Shown in pieces: positions 7,169 through 17,540 of a stretch of DNA of 64,000 nucleotides. The position numbers and the translations under genes are program-made. The notes under the pieces were generated by a model. That model searched no databases. It was not told the DNA's origin and was given only the letters and a program-made list of their open reading frames with translations. Numbering within the stretch: the first letter of the stretch is position 1; each line of letters begins with the position of its first letter. Origin of the DNA: Hyphococcus sp. (GTDB lineage: Bacteria > Pseudomonadota > Alphaproteobacteria > Caulobacterales > Parvularculaceae); assembly GCA_021776245.1 (NCBI GenBank), contig JAJFGF010000035.1, positions 1-64,000 on the forward strand, written 5' to 3'.

Positions 7169-8302
7169 ATGGCTACACAGATTAACCCACGACGAGCGCT
7201 GAATCGCGCCATATTGCTGCATATATTTCCGTCATTTGGCTATGGCGGGCAACAAGCCCGTTTTGCCGCCCTGGCAACGGGGCTGGGCGACGAATTCCAC
7301 CATCATGTTGTGGCGCTCGATTGCGATCATACGGCGCAAGCCCTGTTGGCGGAAACCGCGCCCGTGAAATTCTCTGACTTTCATGCCAGAAAATCCTCGC
7401 TGGCGAGCCTTTCAAACATTTCGCATTACCGAAAACTCATTGCCGCCGTGAACCCGGCCGTCCTGTGCACCTATAATTGGGGCGCCATGGAAGCGGTGAT
7501 GGCAAACCGGCTGGGCCCGCGCATTCCGCATATTCATTTCGAGGATGGTTTTGGCCATGACGAAAGTCCCGGCAGCCAGTCGGGCAAGCGCGTTGCATCG
7601 CGCCGCCTTTTATTGAATGCGAGCACACTCGTGGTGCCGTCGCACAGTCTTGACGATATTGCGACCGATGTCTGGAAGATCAAACCTGCACGCGTCCGCT
7701 ACATAGCGAATGGTATTGATATTGACCGGCTACAGGGCGCGCCAACCGCCGTCAGCACGAAAGTCACGATTGGAACGCTGGGCGCATTGCGACCGGAAAA
7801 AAACCATGTGCGTCTCATCAAGGCGTTTGTTGCAGCGGATCGCGAAAAGCGTGCGCGCCTGACGATCGTCGGCGACGGCCCGACACGCGAAGCGCTGATT
7901 GCGGCGATTAAAGAACATCACGCGGAAGATCGCATCGATTTAAAAGGCGCAACGGCAGCGCCTCATGAGGCCTATCGGGATTTCGATATTTTCGCCTTGT
8001 CGTCGGATACAGAACAGGCGCCGCTCTCAATGATGGAAGCGATGGCGGCAGGTCTTCCCGTGGTTGCGCCCAATATCGGCGATATTGCCTCAATGATTTC
8101 CGATGAAAATTGTGCGCTGGTGACGCCGCCAGGAGACGACGACGCATTTATCTATGCCCTGGCGCAATTAATCCAGAGCCCGACCGAGCGCGCGCAACTG
8201 GGCGCCGCGAACCGCGCAAAAGCAAGAAAAGAATTCGCTCTTGCGCCGATGATCGAAAAATATCGCGCACTGTTTCATGAGACGGCGCAATCCCGTGGCT
8301 AA
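7169..8302 (+). CDS. Glycosyltransferase family 4 (GT-B)
   Basis: GTLGALRPEKNHVRLIKAF...IVGDGPTREAL...DIFALSSDTEQAPLSMMEAMAAGLPVVAPNIGDI. Confidence 0.92.
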   Translation: MATQINPRRALNRAILLHIFPSFGYGGQQARFAALATGLGDEFHHHVVALDCDHTAQALLAETAPVKFSDFHARKSSLASLSNISHYRKLIAAVNPAVLCTYNWGAMEAVMANRLGPRIPHIHFEDGFGHDESPGSQSGKRVASRRLLLNASTLVVPSHSLDDIATDVWKIKPARVRYIANGIDIDRLQGAPTAVSTKVTIGTLGALRPEKNHVRLIKAFVAADREKRARLTIVGDGPTREALIAAIKEHHAEDRIDLKGATAAPHEAYRDFDIFALSSDTEQAPLSMMEAMAAGLPVVAPNIGDIASMISDENCALVTPPGDDDAFIYALAQLIQSPTERAQLGAANRAKARKEFALAPMIEKYRALFHETAQSRG

Positions 8303-9419
8303 AGCGTCGACGTCTCGCCTGACTGTGCCGGATCAATTTCTCAAAGACTGGGCCGCGCTTTACCAGAACGCCGGTCATGCAAAATTTTTTCAATCGCCCG
8401 CATGGATGAGCGCCTGGCTCGGCGGCATTCCTGCTGAGACCGATCTCTATCGCATTGATGTCATTGACGATGATGGTGTGAAACTTCTCGGCGTTGCCGG
8501 GCGACCAAGGCGCCGCGCGCCGCGCTTGATCGGCTTTACCGAAGCGCGGCTGCACGAATTCGGCAATCCTGACTATGATGCGATCTATGTGGAATATAAT
8601 GATTTTCTGACGGCGCAAGGCGCGGATGATTTGCGCGTTCCTGCATTACATGCGCTGCTGGACGAATTTAACAAGGCTGACAGTGTCGTCTTTCGCAATA
8701 TCACGCCGGCAATGAAGCTGGCCGTGGAAAAAGTCGCCGCGAGCCGGTCCCTGAACCTGCGCATTCTTTCAGAGCAGCCGGTTTATGTCTGCGATCTCGA
8801 GCGGCCGCGCGCTGAAGGCTCTGCGTTTATCGATAGCCTCGGCGCAGGACTGCGTGCGGATATTCGCCGCTCTCTTCGCGGATATGAAGAACGCGGCGCC
8901 GTTCGATGCAGGTTTGCGCAATCGACAGCGGAAAAGGCGCGGGCCTGGGAAAGGCTGGTTGAACTTCATACCGCAAGATGGCGCGCACGGGGAAAACCAG
9001 GCGCGTTCGCCAATCCGCAATTCCTTTCCTTTCACGAAAGGCTGTGCAACGCGGCGCCTGACCACATTCAATTGCTTGAAATCCGGGTTGGCGATCAAAC
9101 GCTCGGCATTCTTTATAACTTCATTGATGGAGACGCAGTGCGGCAATATCAAACGGGTTTTTTCTATGAGGACGACAAGCGACTGAAGCCTGGCCTCGTC
9201 TGTCATGCGCTTGCTTGCCAGTATTATATGGACAACGGCTTCGCGTATTATGATTTTATGGCCGGCGATGCGGAATATAAACGGCGCTTTGGCGATCAGC
9301 AGACGGTTTTGACATCGGTTGCCCTTGACCGGCGAAGCTGGCGCCGGAATGCGTATCGACTCTTCAAAGGTTCAGCGCGCAGCCCGCAAAAACGCGTCAA
9401 ACATAATCACGCTCCATAA
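8277..9419 (+). CDS. CelD/FemAB-like GNAT-fold acetyltransferase
   Basis: Acetyltransf_6-like pattern: LGAGLRADIRRSLRGYEERGAVRCRF..., GILYNFIDGDAVRQYQTGFFYEDDKRLKPGLVCHALACQYYMDNGFAYYDFMAGDAEYKRRFG. Confidence 0.85.
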   Translation: MRRRNPVAKASTSRLTVPDQFLKDWAALYQNAGHAKFFQSPAWMSAWLGGIPAETDLYRIDVIDDDGVKLLGVAGRPRRRAPRLIGFTEARLHEFGNPDYDAIYVEYNDFLTAQGADDLRVPALHALLDEFNKADSVVFRNITPAMKLAVEKVAASRSLNLRILSEQPVYVCDLERPRAEGSAFIDSLGAGLRADIRRSLRGYEERGAVRCRFAQSTAEKARAWERLVELHTARWRARGKPGAFANPQFLSFHERLCNAAPDHIQLLEIRVGDQTLGILYNFIDGDAVRQYQTGFFYEDDKRLKPGLVCHALACQYYMDNGFAYYDFMAGDAEYKRRFGDQQTVLTSVALDRRSWRRNAYRLFKGSARSPQKRVKHNHAP

Positions 9420-11252
9420 TTCCTGTGCGCAATTGGCCGCGCCAAATCGATGCGCCGTCGCCATGCGGTCAACGGCGCCCTCATTAAAGAGCCCGCTTTG
9501 ACGCCAAAGGTGCGATGCATTCAGGCGCAGTAATGGATTGTTGTCGCGCTGCCGCAGCCATTGTGCGATCGGCAGATCAAAACCCTGTTTCCTGCGCGAT
9601 AAAAATTCGGCGCCAAGTCTCGGCTCCAGCGCCTTTTTGAGGATGCGCTTGCCGCTCGTTCCCTGCAGCTTGTGCGACGACGGCAAAGATCCGGCCCATT
9701 GGACCAATTCATGATCGAGATAGGGCGCGCGCAACTCCAGCCCGTGCGCCATCGCCGTGCGGTCGGTCTTCACCAGCATCCGGCCCGGCAGCCAGGTGAC
9801 GAGATCGGCATATTGGGCGCGGGCGAGGGGATCGTCGCTATTTGCCTCGGCCATGGCGTCGGCGATCACCGAATGGGGGTGATAGCCATCAAGGTTGCGT
9901 TTTAAATCCGTACTCAGCATTGCCTGTACGCGCATCGGTAAATTGATTGCGACCGCTGCCGCATAGCCTTCGGCGCTGGGGCGGGCCAATGCCTGAAAGG
10001 TGGATTTAAACCGCAGGGACTGGGGCGCCCAGTCAAGTTTGGGATATAGCGTTCCTGCGGCGCCAAAGAGCGCGCGGCGTGCGGCGAGCGGGGCCGCGTC
10101 GCGCATTCGTTCTTCGGCGAGATAGAACGGATAGCGGCGATAGCCCGCAAAAATTTCATCACCGCCGTCGCCGGAAAGAGCGACACGCACATGGCGGCGC
10201 GTTTCCTGCGCAATCAAATAGGAGGGAAAAGCCGATGTGTCAGCGAAAGGTTCACCGAAAATTGCCGCGATTTGGTCAATCATGCCAGGGGCGCTGCAAT
10301 CAGCGAGATGTTCGCGATGGTCGGTATTATATCGTTCGGCGATACTGCGCGCTGCAATCCGTTCATCATGGGATGCTTCATGAAAACCTATATTGAAGGT
10401 TTTGAGATCGGCGCCGGTTTGCGCCATCGAAGCAACGATCCCGGCAGAGTCGGTCCCGCCCGATAAATATGCGCCAAGGGGAACATCGGCCTCCATCTGT
10501 CCGCCGACGGCGTCGTCAAGATAAAGCCGCAACATTCTTGCTGCGTCCTCGAACGCCATGCCGCCGCCGGATGCGATCACCGGCCGCCAATAGCGCTGTA
10601 GCTGCGGCGCGTGACCGGGTCGAATGGTCAGGGCGTGAGCGGCGAGTAACTTATGGACGCCGCGATAGATTGTCTTCGGATCCGGCACATAGCCGTAAAA
10701 ACAATAATCGGCGACGGCGCGCTGATTGAGCTCGGTTTCGATCATGCCCGATGCGAGCAGTGCGCCGATTTCGGAGGCAAAAATAAAGTACCCGTCTTCG
10801 GTGGTTGCGTAATAAAGCGGGCGCTCCCCAAGCCGGTCGCGCGCCAGCGTCAACCGTTTTTGATCCGGCTCCCAAAACGAAAACGCAAACATGCCGCGCA
10901 GCCGGTGCAAAAATGCGCGCCCCTCAAGCGCCAGACCTTCGGCGAGGACTTCGCTGTCCGAACGCGTTCTGATCTGAACTTTTGCGGACAGCTCGGCGCC
11001 CAGCGCGGCGTGATTATAGATTTCGCCGTTAAAGGAAAGAATGCAGCCGCGCGTTTGTGCGCGGAAAGGCTGTGCGCCGCCCTTTATGTCTATGACCGCA
11101 AGGCGGCGGTGACCAAAGCCAATACCCGGCGCATAGAAAAATCCCTCGCCGTCGGGTCCGCGATGGGCGAGCGCATCGGTCATGCGTTTTAACGCCGTGC
11201 GATTGATTGCGCGCGCAGCGTTCAAATCAACAATGCCTGCGATTCCGCACAT
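9372..11252 (-). CDS. Asparagine synthase-type amidotransferase (exosortase-associated type)
   Basis: Starts MCGIAGIVDL (N-terminal nucleophile Cys), ALSGDGGDEIFAGYRRY, LVKTDRTAMAHGLELRAPYLD; adjacent to an exosortase gene. Confidence 0.88.
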   Translation of the reverse strand: MCGIAGIVDLNAARAINRTALKRMTDALAHRGPDGEGFFYAPGIGFGHRRLAVIDIKGGAQPFRAQTRGCILSFNGEIYNHAALGAELSAKVQIRTRSDSEVLAEGLALEGRAFLHRLRGMFAFSFWEPDQKRLTLARDRLGERPLYYATTEDGYFIFASEIGALLASGMIETELNQRAVADYCFYGYVPDPKTIYRGVHKLLAAHALTIRPGHAPQLQRYWRPVIASGGGMAFEDAARMLRLYLDDAVGGQMEADVPLGAYLSGGTDSAGIVASMAQTGADLKTFNIGFHEASHDERIAARSIAERYNTDHREHLADCSAPGMIDQIAAIFGEPFADTSAFPSYLIAQETRRHVRVALSGDGGDEIFAGYRRYPFYLAEERMRDAAPLAARRALFGAAGTLYPKLDWAPQSLRFKSTFQALARPSAEGYAAAVAINLPMRVQAMLSTDLKRNLDGYHPHSVIADAMAEANSDDPLARAQYADLVTWLPGRMLVKTDRTAMAHGLELRAPYLDHELVQWAGSLPSSHKLQGTSGKRILKKALEPRLGAEFLSRRKQGFDLPIAQWLRQRDNNPLLRLNASHLWRQSGLFNEGAVDRMATAHRFGAANCAQELWSVIMFDAFLRAAR

Positions 11253-11254
11253 TC

Positions 11255-12112
11255 CTATCCCTCTTGTTTTTTTGATGGGTCCGCAAGATGCAGCCCGAAC
11301 GCCAGAAGGATTGCAATCATCGCCGCGTACAGGGCGAGCCCGAATGCGAAATGATCGGACGCGATACGCCATTCTTCCGGCGTCACCCCGGCCAGCAAAA
11401 TCACCAGAAAAACCCGTAATATATTTGCGGCGATGGCAGCCGCGGCGGCTGCAGCAATAAAAGCGATCCGCTTGCGCCATTGTGTGAACCACAAATAGGA
11501 AATAACGCTGGCGGTTATGAGCGCAACAAGCAGAAAATTCAGGCCCGCACAGGCGGCGGCAATGTTAAACGCGCCATGCTGGGTGTCCACCAAAAAACCG
11601 TTGAGCGATGATGCAACGCCCGCGTGACTCAGCATCCATGTGACCGAGACCGCGGTGATTGTCTGCAGCGCCGGAACGAAGACCTCGCCAAACGGAACCA
11701 TGAAATAACAAAAGGCGAGGGGAAATGCGTAAACGCGCAACGCGGCCGGTCCGAAGATCGCAGCCGCGCCGGCAATGAGGATGCTGACAAAGGCAAACTG
11801 CTCGATCAGGGCGATCCCGGTCGCGCGCCCGGCGAGCCACAAAAGAGCGGCGGCGAAAACGAAGCCAGTCGCGGCGATGCTGGCGGCCGGTCCCGGCGCG
11901 TCCTGGCGGCGCTCATAGATCATCCACAGGGCGATCGGCGCGATGAAAAATCCATGACGCCAGGATGACGATCCGGCCCAGAGTTTGATCATTTCCAACG
12001 CTGTGGGGTGCAGCAAAGTGATACAGGCAAGCGTGAACGCGCCATAGGCGGCGATGGGGAGAGCCCATTGGCGCGGTAAGCCGGCGCCTTGATTAATTTT
12101 TGCATCTGCCAT
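11255..12112 (-). CDS. Exosortase/archaeosortase family protein
   Basis: Multi-TM protein with AACAGLNFL (Cys), ANILRVFLVI (Arg), SDHFAFG (His) in exosortase order; SWRHGFFIAPIALWMIYERR near the N-terminus. Confidence 0.88.
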   Translation of the reverse strand: MADAKINQGAGLPRQWALPIAAYGAFTLACITLLHPTALEMIKLWAGSSSWRHGFFIAPIALWMIYERRQDAPGPAASIAATGFVFAAALLWLAGRATGIALIEQFAFVSILIAGAAAIFGPAALRVYAFPLAFCYFMVPFGEVFVPALQTITAVSVTWMLSHAGVASSLNGFLVDTQHGAFNIAAACAGLNFLLVALITASVISYLWFTQWRKRIAFIAAAAAAAIAANILRVFLVILLAGVTPEEWRIASDHFAFGLALYAAMIAILLAFGLHLADPSKKQEG

Positions 12113-12137
12113 GGTTTATGGAGTGCAAAACCGCCGC

Positions 12138-12174
12138 CATCCTTCGAGGGCCCTTTGGGCCACCTCAGGATTGG
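12138..12174. repeat. Dispersed palindromic intergenic element, family R3
   Basis: CCATCCTTCGAGGGCCCTTTGGGCCACCTCAGGAT; same CTTCGAGG...CCTCA pattern as the elements near 34.5 kb. Confidence 0.6.
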
Positions 12175-12263
12175 GTTGCGCGGGTATTAACTATGTATTG
12201 CGAGCCACACCAGCCATCTCGGGAAGAGGTTTATGTTTTGTATATGGATTTACGCCAACAAAA

Positions 12264-14210
12264 TTACCGGTTCTTGCGGCCCACTATCAGCGCATCAACC
12301 ACGCCGGGATCGGCCAGCGTCGAAATATCGCCGAGCGCGGAATATTCATTCTCTGCGATCTTGCGCAAAATGCGCCGCATGATCTTGCCTGACCGCGTTT
12401 TCGGCAGCGCGGGGGTAAAATGAATGAGATCCGGCTTGGCGATCGGACCGATGTCCTTGCGCACCCAGTCGGAAAGTTCTTTTTCAAGCCCGGCGTCGCC
12501 GTCGCCAGCGTCTTCCATCAGGGTCACATAGGCGTAGATGCCCTGGCCCTTGATATCATGGGGATAGCCGACCACAGCGGCCTCGGCGACTTTGTGATGG
12601 GCGACGAGGGCGCTTTCAACTTCAGCCGTACCAAGACGATGACCGGAAACATTAATGACGTCATCAACACGGCCGGTAATCCAGTAATAGCCGTCGGCGT
12701 CGCGTTTTGCGCCGTCGCCGGTAAAATAAAGGCCCGGATAAGTTTTAAAATAAGTGTCGATGAAACGCTGATGATCGCCATAGACAGTGCGCATCTGGCC
12801 GGGCCAGGAACCGGCAATGACGAGATTTCCCTCCGCCGCGCCCTCCAGAAATTCGCCATTGACGTCAACAACCGCCGGAAAAATGCCGGGGAGCGGTTTT
12901 GTCGCCGAACCGGGTTTCAAGTCTGTCGCGCCCGGCAGAGGCGAGATCAGAATACCGCCGGTTTCCGTCTGCCACCAGGTATCGACAATCGGCAATTTTC
13001 CGTCGCCGACAATGTTGTAATACCAGAGCCATGCCTCCGGATTTATAGGTTCGCCGACAGTGCCGAGAAGACGCAGAGAGGAGCGGTCTGCAGCTCTAAC
13101 AAAATCATCACCGTTGCGCATCAGGGCGCGGATCGCAGTGGGCGCCGTATAAAATATTTCGACTTTGTGTTTTTCAACAACACGCCAGAAGCGAGACGCA
13201 TCGGGATAGGTGGGAATGCCTTCAAACATCAACGTGGTCGCGCCATTCGCGAGCGGTCCATAGACAATATAGGTGTGTCCGGTCACCCAGCCGACATCAG
13301 CCGTGCACCAGAAAATCTCGCCCGGCCGGTAATCGAAGACGAGTTCATGGGTATAGGCGGCATAGGTCAAATAGCCGCCGGTCGTATGAAGGACGCCCTT
13401 GGGTTTTCCGGTTGATCCGGACGTATAAAGAATAAACAGCGGGTCTTCGGCGTTCATGTCTTCCGGCGCGCAATCCGGTGAAACATCGTCGCGCGCTTCT
13501 CCATACCAGAAAAGATCTCGGCCCGGCTTCATGACGACATCCGCGCCAGTCCGCTCGACAGTCAGGACCAGCCGCACATGATCGGTTTCTTTCAGCGCTT
13601 TATCCACATTGGCTTTTAACGGCACGGTCTTGCCGCCGCGCACGCCTTCATCGGCGGTAATCACTGCAACCGCGCTGCAATCTTTAATGCGGCTGGCAAG
13701 AGCATCGGGCGAAAAGCCGCCAAAAACGACGGAATGAACCGCGCCGATCCGCGCGCAGGCGAGCATGGCATAGGCCGCCTCAGGGATCATCGGCATATAA
13801 AGGATAACGCGGTCGCCGCGATTAACGCCCCGTGCTTTTAAAAGATTCGCCATGCGGCAGGTTTCTTCGAAAGCCTCCGCATAAGTTATTTTCTTGCCGG
13901 TCTTTGGGTCATCGCCTTCCCAAATGATAGCGATGTCATCGCCGCGCTCAGGCAAATGCCGGTCGAGACAATTGACGCAGGCATTCAATTTGCCGTCATA
14001 GAACCATTTAATGTGGACTTTATCTTTTTCGAATGAAACATCCTTGACTTTGGTGAAGGGCGTTGACCAGGTAATGCGCTGCGCCACGTCCGCCCAGAAA
14101 TCCTCCGGGTGCTCGCGCGCGCGGCGGCTCATCTCCGCCGCTTTGTCGGCATTGGTAAGCGTATTTTTTGCAACGTTGTCGCTGACTTTGATGATCGTAT
14201 GGTCCGTCAT
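12264..14210 (-). CDS. acsA: Acetyl-CoA synthetase
   Basis: 648 aa; [70 protein letters not shown]. Confidence 0.97.
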   Translation of the reverse strand: MTDHTIIKVSDNVAKNTLTNADKAAEMSRRAREHPEDFWADVAQRITWSTPFTKVKDVSFEKDKVHIKWFYDGKLNACVNCLDRHLPERGDDIAIIWEGDDPKTGKKITYAEAFEETCRMANLLKARGVNRGDRVILYMPMIPEAAYAMLACARIGAVHSVVFGGFSPDALASRIKDCSAVAVITADEGVRGGKTVPLKANVDKALKETDHVRLVLTVERTGADVVMKPGRDLFWYGEARDDVSPDCAPEDMNAEDPLFILYTSGSTGKPKGVLHTTGGYLTYAAYTHELVFDYRPGEIFWCTADVGWVTGHTYIVYGPLANGATTLMFEGIPTYPDASRFWRVVEKHKVEIFYTAPTAIRALMRNGDDFVRAADRSSLRLLGTVGEPINPEAWLWYYNIVGDGKLPIVDTWWQTETGGILISPLPGATDLKPGSATKPLPGIFPAVVDVNGEFLEGAAEGNLVIAGSWPGQMRTVYGDHQRFIDTYFKTYPGLYFTGDGAKRDADGYYWITGRVDDVINVSGHRLGTAEVESALVAHHKVAEAAVVGYPHDIKGQGIYAYVTLMEDAGDGDAGLEKELSDWVRKDIGPIAKPDLIHFTPALPKTRSGKIMRRILRKIAENEYSALGDISTLADPGVVDALIVGRKNR

Positions 14211-14292
14211 GGGGCTCTCCAGGCTTTTTCAATACCAACGGTCAATAGATGACCGCTGGGCGTCTAGATCATTCATTGCGCGCCGGTTTCCG

Positions 14293-14326
14293 CGAAAAAC
14301 CAGACTCCACTTTTTCGCCCGGCGCT
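14293..14326. repeat. Dispersed repeat R2, copy 1
   Basis: CGAAAAACCAGACTCCACTTTTTCGCCCGGCGCT; 31/34 identical to 26496-26529. Confidence 0.75.
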
Positions 14327-14488
14327 GTGGCCCGCCGTGCAGGCTTTCGCGCTGGTGAGGCAGGAACTGCCGAACGCGCGGCGGCCAGCCGGCCTTGCCA
14401 AAGGGCAAATGTTTGGGTCATTTTGCCCTTTGGTTGGCGCAAAACCTATGCGATCCGGGCGGTGAGTGCAAAGAGAACGGGTGGCGGA

Positions 14489-15628
14489 TCAGTCGAGCGT
14501 GCGCTTGTAACGCAGCATGGCGAGGCCAACGGCAAGGGCGGTGAATATCACGAGCGCCAGCATCTCATGTTGAACATCGGAAAATCCCGCGCCTTTCAAC
14601 ATCACGCCGCGCACAATCCGCAGGAAATGAGTGAGGGGCAGCGCTTCGCCGATCATCTGCGCCCATCCTGGCATGCCGCGAAACGGAAACATAAAGCCGG
14701 AAAGCAATAGCGACGGCAGAAAGAAAAAGAATGTCAGCTGCATCGCCTGCATTTGTGATTTGGCGATAGTGGAAAATGTAAAGCCAAGGGCCAAATTGGC
14801 GAGGACAAAGATCGTGACGCCCAAAAGCAGCAACCACAAGGGGCCGGCAAAGGGCACGTCAAAAATATAATGCGCCGCAATCAGGACGACGGTCGTTTGG
14901 ACAGCGCCAACACCCACATAGGGTGTAATCTTGCCGATCATGACTTCAATCGGCTTTGCCGGCATCGCCAGAAGATTCTCAATGGTCCCGCGCTCCGCCT
15001 CGCGCGTCATCGCCATGCTGGTGATCATCACCAGCGTCATCGTCAGGATAACGCCGAGAAGGCCGGGCACGATATTATATTGCGTGATGGCTTCAGGATT
15101 GTAACGGGGATGAATCACGAGTTCGAAGGGCGAGGGCGCCGCCGCCAGATAGGCAAGCGATCCCTTAAGATCATGCCGCAGGGCGCGATTGAAAATAGCG
15201 TCAGCGCGCGCGATGGCGTTTGACGCGGCGGCGGGGTCCGAGGCGTCCGCCTCGATCAATAATTGCGGACGGTCGCCTCTGATGAGCCGCTCGGTAAAGC
15301 CCGCCGGAATGGAAATAACAAAGGCGACATCGCCGCTGGCGAGAAGGCGCGAACTTTCGCGCGGGTCGGGCGTTTCGAGAACGAGCTTATAATAACCGGA
15401 AGTCTCCAGCGCCCGCAGCAATGTTCTCACAATCGGCGTTTGTTCCTCAACATGTACAGCTGCCGGCAAATCTTTTGGATCATTGTTAATGGCAAAGCCA
15501 AACAGGACGAGTTGCATCACGGGAATCGCGAACATCATGCCGAAAGTAAGCCGGTCACGGCGCATCTGAACAAGCTCTTTGATAAAGATCGCACTGATGC
15601 GGGCCAATATGCCGGCGACGGGGGTCAT
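14489..15628 (-). CDS. ABC-2 type transporter permease (YhhJ/YbhS-like)
   Basis: IFIKELVQMRRDRLTFGMMFAIPVMQLVLFGFAIN, REAERGTIENLLAMPAKPIEVMIGKI, LTHFLRIVRGVMLKGAG. Confidence 0.93.
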   Translation of the reverse strand: MTPVAGILARISAIFIKELVQMRRDRLTFGMMFAIPVMQLVLFGFAINNDPKDLPAAVHVEEQTPIVRTLLRALETSGYYKLVLETPDPRESSRLLASGDVAFVISIPAGFTERLIRGDRPQLLIEADASDPAAASNAIARADAIFNRALRHDLKGSLAYLAAAPSPFELVIHPRYNPEAITQYNIVPGLLGVILTMTLVMITSMAMTREAERGTIENLLAMPAKPIEVMIGKITPYVGVGAVQTTVVLIAAHYIFDVPFAGPLWLLLLGVTIFVLANLALGFTFSTIAKSQMQAMQLTFFFFLPSLLLSGFMFPFRGMPGWAQMIGEALPLTHFLRIVRGVMLKGAGFSDVQHEMLALVIFTALAVGLAMLRYKRTLD

Positions 15629-16584
15629 GCGTGATGCCGGTCGTCGGCGCCAGCGCGCGTCATCAGCGCGATGAACGCGTCTTCAAGATTTGGCGGGACT
15701 TCCTTCCAGTGAACATTCTTATGGCGTTCCTTGTCAATTGCGGATTGAAGCAGCGCCCTATCGGTTCCGCTGATATGCAGCGCAGCGCCGAAATAGGCCG
15801 CCTGATCAACGCCGTTTTCGTTTCGCAGATCTTCTGCGAGACGGCGCACGCCATCGCCTTCACCGCGAAAAGTAAAAAGCCCCGACGCTGCAATAATATC
15901 GCTGACCCGGCCTCGTGTCAGGAGTTTTCCATTGGCGAGATAAACAATGCGGTCGCAGCGTTCGGCTTCATCCATGTAATGGGTCGAAACCAGAACGGTC
16001 ATGCCTTGCGCGGCGAATTGATGGATTTCGTCCCAAAAATCACGGCGCGCCTGTGGGTCTACGCCGGCTGTTGGCTCATCGAGCAACAACAGTTGCGGCT
16101 CGTGCATGGTGACGGCGGCAAGCGCCATGCGCTGTTTCCAGCCGCCCGAAAGGGCGCCGGCGAGCTGGTGCTGGCGGTGGGTGAGGTCAAGTTTTTCAAG
16201 CGTTTCATCAACTTTCTTTCGCCGCTCGGGCATTTGATAAAGACGCGCGACAAACTCAATATTTTCGCGGATCGTCAGATCGCTCCAGAAAGAAAATTTC
16301 TGGGTCATATAGCCGGTTGATAATTTGATCTGGTCGGTGTCACGCGCGATGTCGTAGCCGAGACATTCACCTTCGCCTTCGCTCGCCTGAAGAAGGCCGC
16401 AGATCATCCGGATCGTCGTCGTCTTGCCGGAGCCATTGGGCCCAAGAAATCCCCAGACCTCGCCCCGCGGCATTTGTATATCGACTCCATCCACGGCGGT
16501 CTTGTCGCCGAAGCGTTTAACGAGGCCGCGCACATTGATGGCAAGATCCGGGATCGCAAGCTCGGGGGCGGCAAGTTCGGTCAC
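15625..16584 (-). CDS. ABC transporter ATP-binding protein
   Basis: Walker A GPNGSGKTTTIRM, signature LSGGWKQRMALA, Walker B LLLLDEPTAGVDP. Confidence 0.96.
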   Translation of the reverse strand: MTELAAPELAIPDLAINVRGLVKRFGDKTAVDGVDIQMPRGEVWGFLGPNGSGKTTTIRMICGLLQASEGEGECLGYDIARDTDQIKLSTGYMTQKFSFWSDLTIRENIEFVARLYQMPERRKKVDETLEKLDLTHRQHQLAGALSGGWKQRMALAAVTMHEPQLLLLDEPTAGVDPQARRDFWDEIHQFAAQGMTVLVSTHYMDEAERCDRIVYLANGKLLTRGRVSDIIAASGLFTFRGEGDGVRRLAEDLRNENGVDQAAYFGAALHISGTDRALLQSAIDKERHKNVHWKEVPPNLEDAFIALMTRAGADDRHHA

Positions 16585-17540
16585 GGCAGAAAGACATCAA
16601 CAGGAAGGCCCGGCCGCAAAATGTCGCCATGGGTCAGCCGCGCCTCAACCAGAAAGACCAGTTTTTCACGTGATCCCGCGCTGTAAATCACTGGCGGCGT
16701 AAACTCGGCTTCGCTTGCGATATGCGAGATCACCGCGTCAAGCCGCCTGTCGGCGCCGTCAGCCGCAATTTCGACTTTGTCGCCAACGGATACGCCAATA
16801 AGTTCCGCCTGCGGAATAAAGAAACGGATTTTGAGGTTTCCCGGCGGCAGGATTGCTGCGACCGGCGATCCCGCGCGGATAAATTCGCCCTTACGCTGGA
16901 ATATTTCTTCAACCCGGCCGCGGGTCTTTGCGTGAACCATGCGCTGATCGAGCGTCCATTCAGCCTGATCGAGAGCGGCAATGGCCGAAGCGCTGGCGGC
17001 GGCGGCGGCTTCGCGCGCCGCGTCGCGGCCAGCAAGTTTTGCGACGGCTATGGCTTCATTCGCCGCCTTCACCCGTGCGAGCGCCGCATTGAAATCAGCT
17101 GTCACCTGATCGCCTTTCGCCTCTGACGCGTTGCCTTCTTTGACGAGCGGCAGCCATCTGTTCTTTTCTGACTTTGCCTGGGCGTATCGCGCATTGGCTT
17201 CCGCCAGTTGCGCTTCAAGCTGCGCGACTTCATCCGACCGCGCGCCGGTGGCGATATCGCGGGCTTGCGCCGCGGCCTGTTCAGCCCGGCCTGCAGCTTC
17301 CGCATAGACGGCGCGTTGTTGGTCCTGATCGAGGGAAAAGAGAAGATCGCCATCGCTGACAATATCGCCTTCACGCACCTCAACCGATTGCAGCCATCCC
17401 GCTTGCGGCGCGGCGACATAAATATATTCAGCTTCGACATAGCCTACATAGACGCCGCGATGATCGGCAGGCGCGCAAGCGGCGCCGATGGCAAACAAAG
17501 CTAAAAGCAGGGTGGCGCGAAAAGTTGATGTACGGATCAT
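16581..17540 (-). CDS. HlyD-family periplasmic adaptor (YbhG-like membrane fusion protein)
   Basis: Signal/lipo-like N-terminus, GYVEAEYIYVAAPQAGWLQSVEVREGDIVSDGDLLFSLD, alpha-hairpin, GRVEEIFQRKGEFIRAGSPVAAILPPGNLKIRFFIPQ. Confidence 0.93.
   Translation of the reverse strand: MIRTSTFRATLLLALFAIGAACAPADHRGVYVGYVEAEYIYVAAPQAGWLQSVEVREGDIVSDGDLLFSLDQDQQRAVYAEAAGRAEQAAAQARDIATGARSDEVAQLEAQLAEANARYAQAKSEKNRWLPLVKEGNASEAKGDQVTADFNAALARVKAANEAIAVAKLAGRDAAREAAAAASASAIAALDQAEWTLDQRMVHAKTRGRVEEIFQRKGEFIRAGSPVAAILPPGNLKIRFFIPQAELIGVSVGDKVEIAADGADRRLDAVISHIASEAEFTPPVIYSAGSREKLVFLVEARLTHGDILRPGLPVDVFLP

Noticed and set aside
12420-13415. 331-aa plus-strand ORF opposite acsA
   Set aside because: Antisense to an unambiguous acetyl-CoA synthetase; typical GC-rich mirror ORF.
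15631-16320. 229-aa plus-strand ORF opposite the ABC ATPase gene
   Set aside because: Antisense to a gene with complete Walker A/B and signature motifs.
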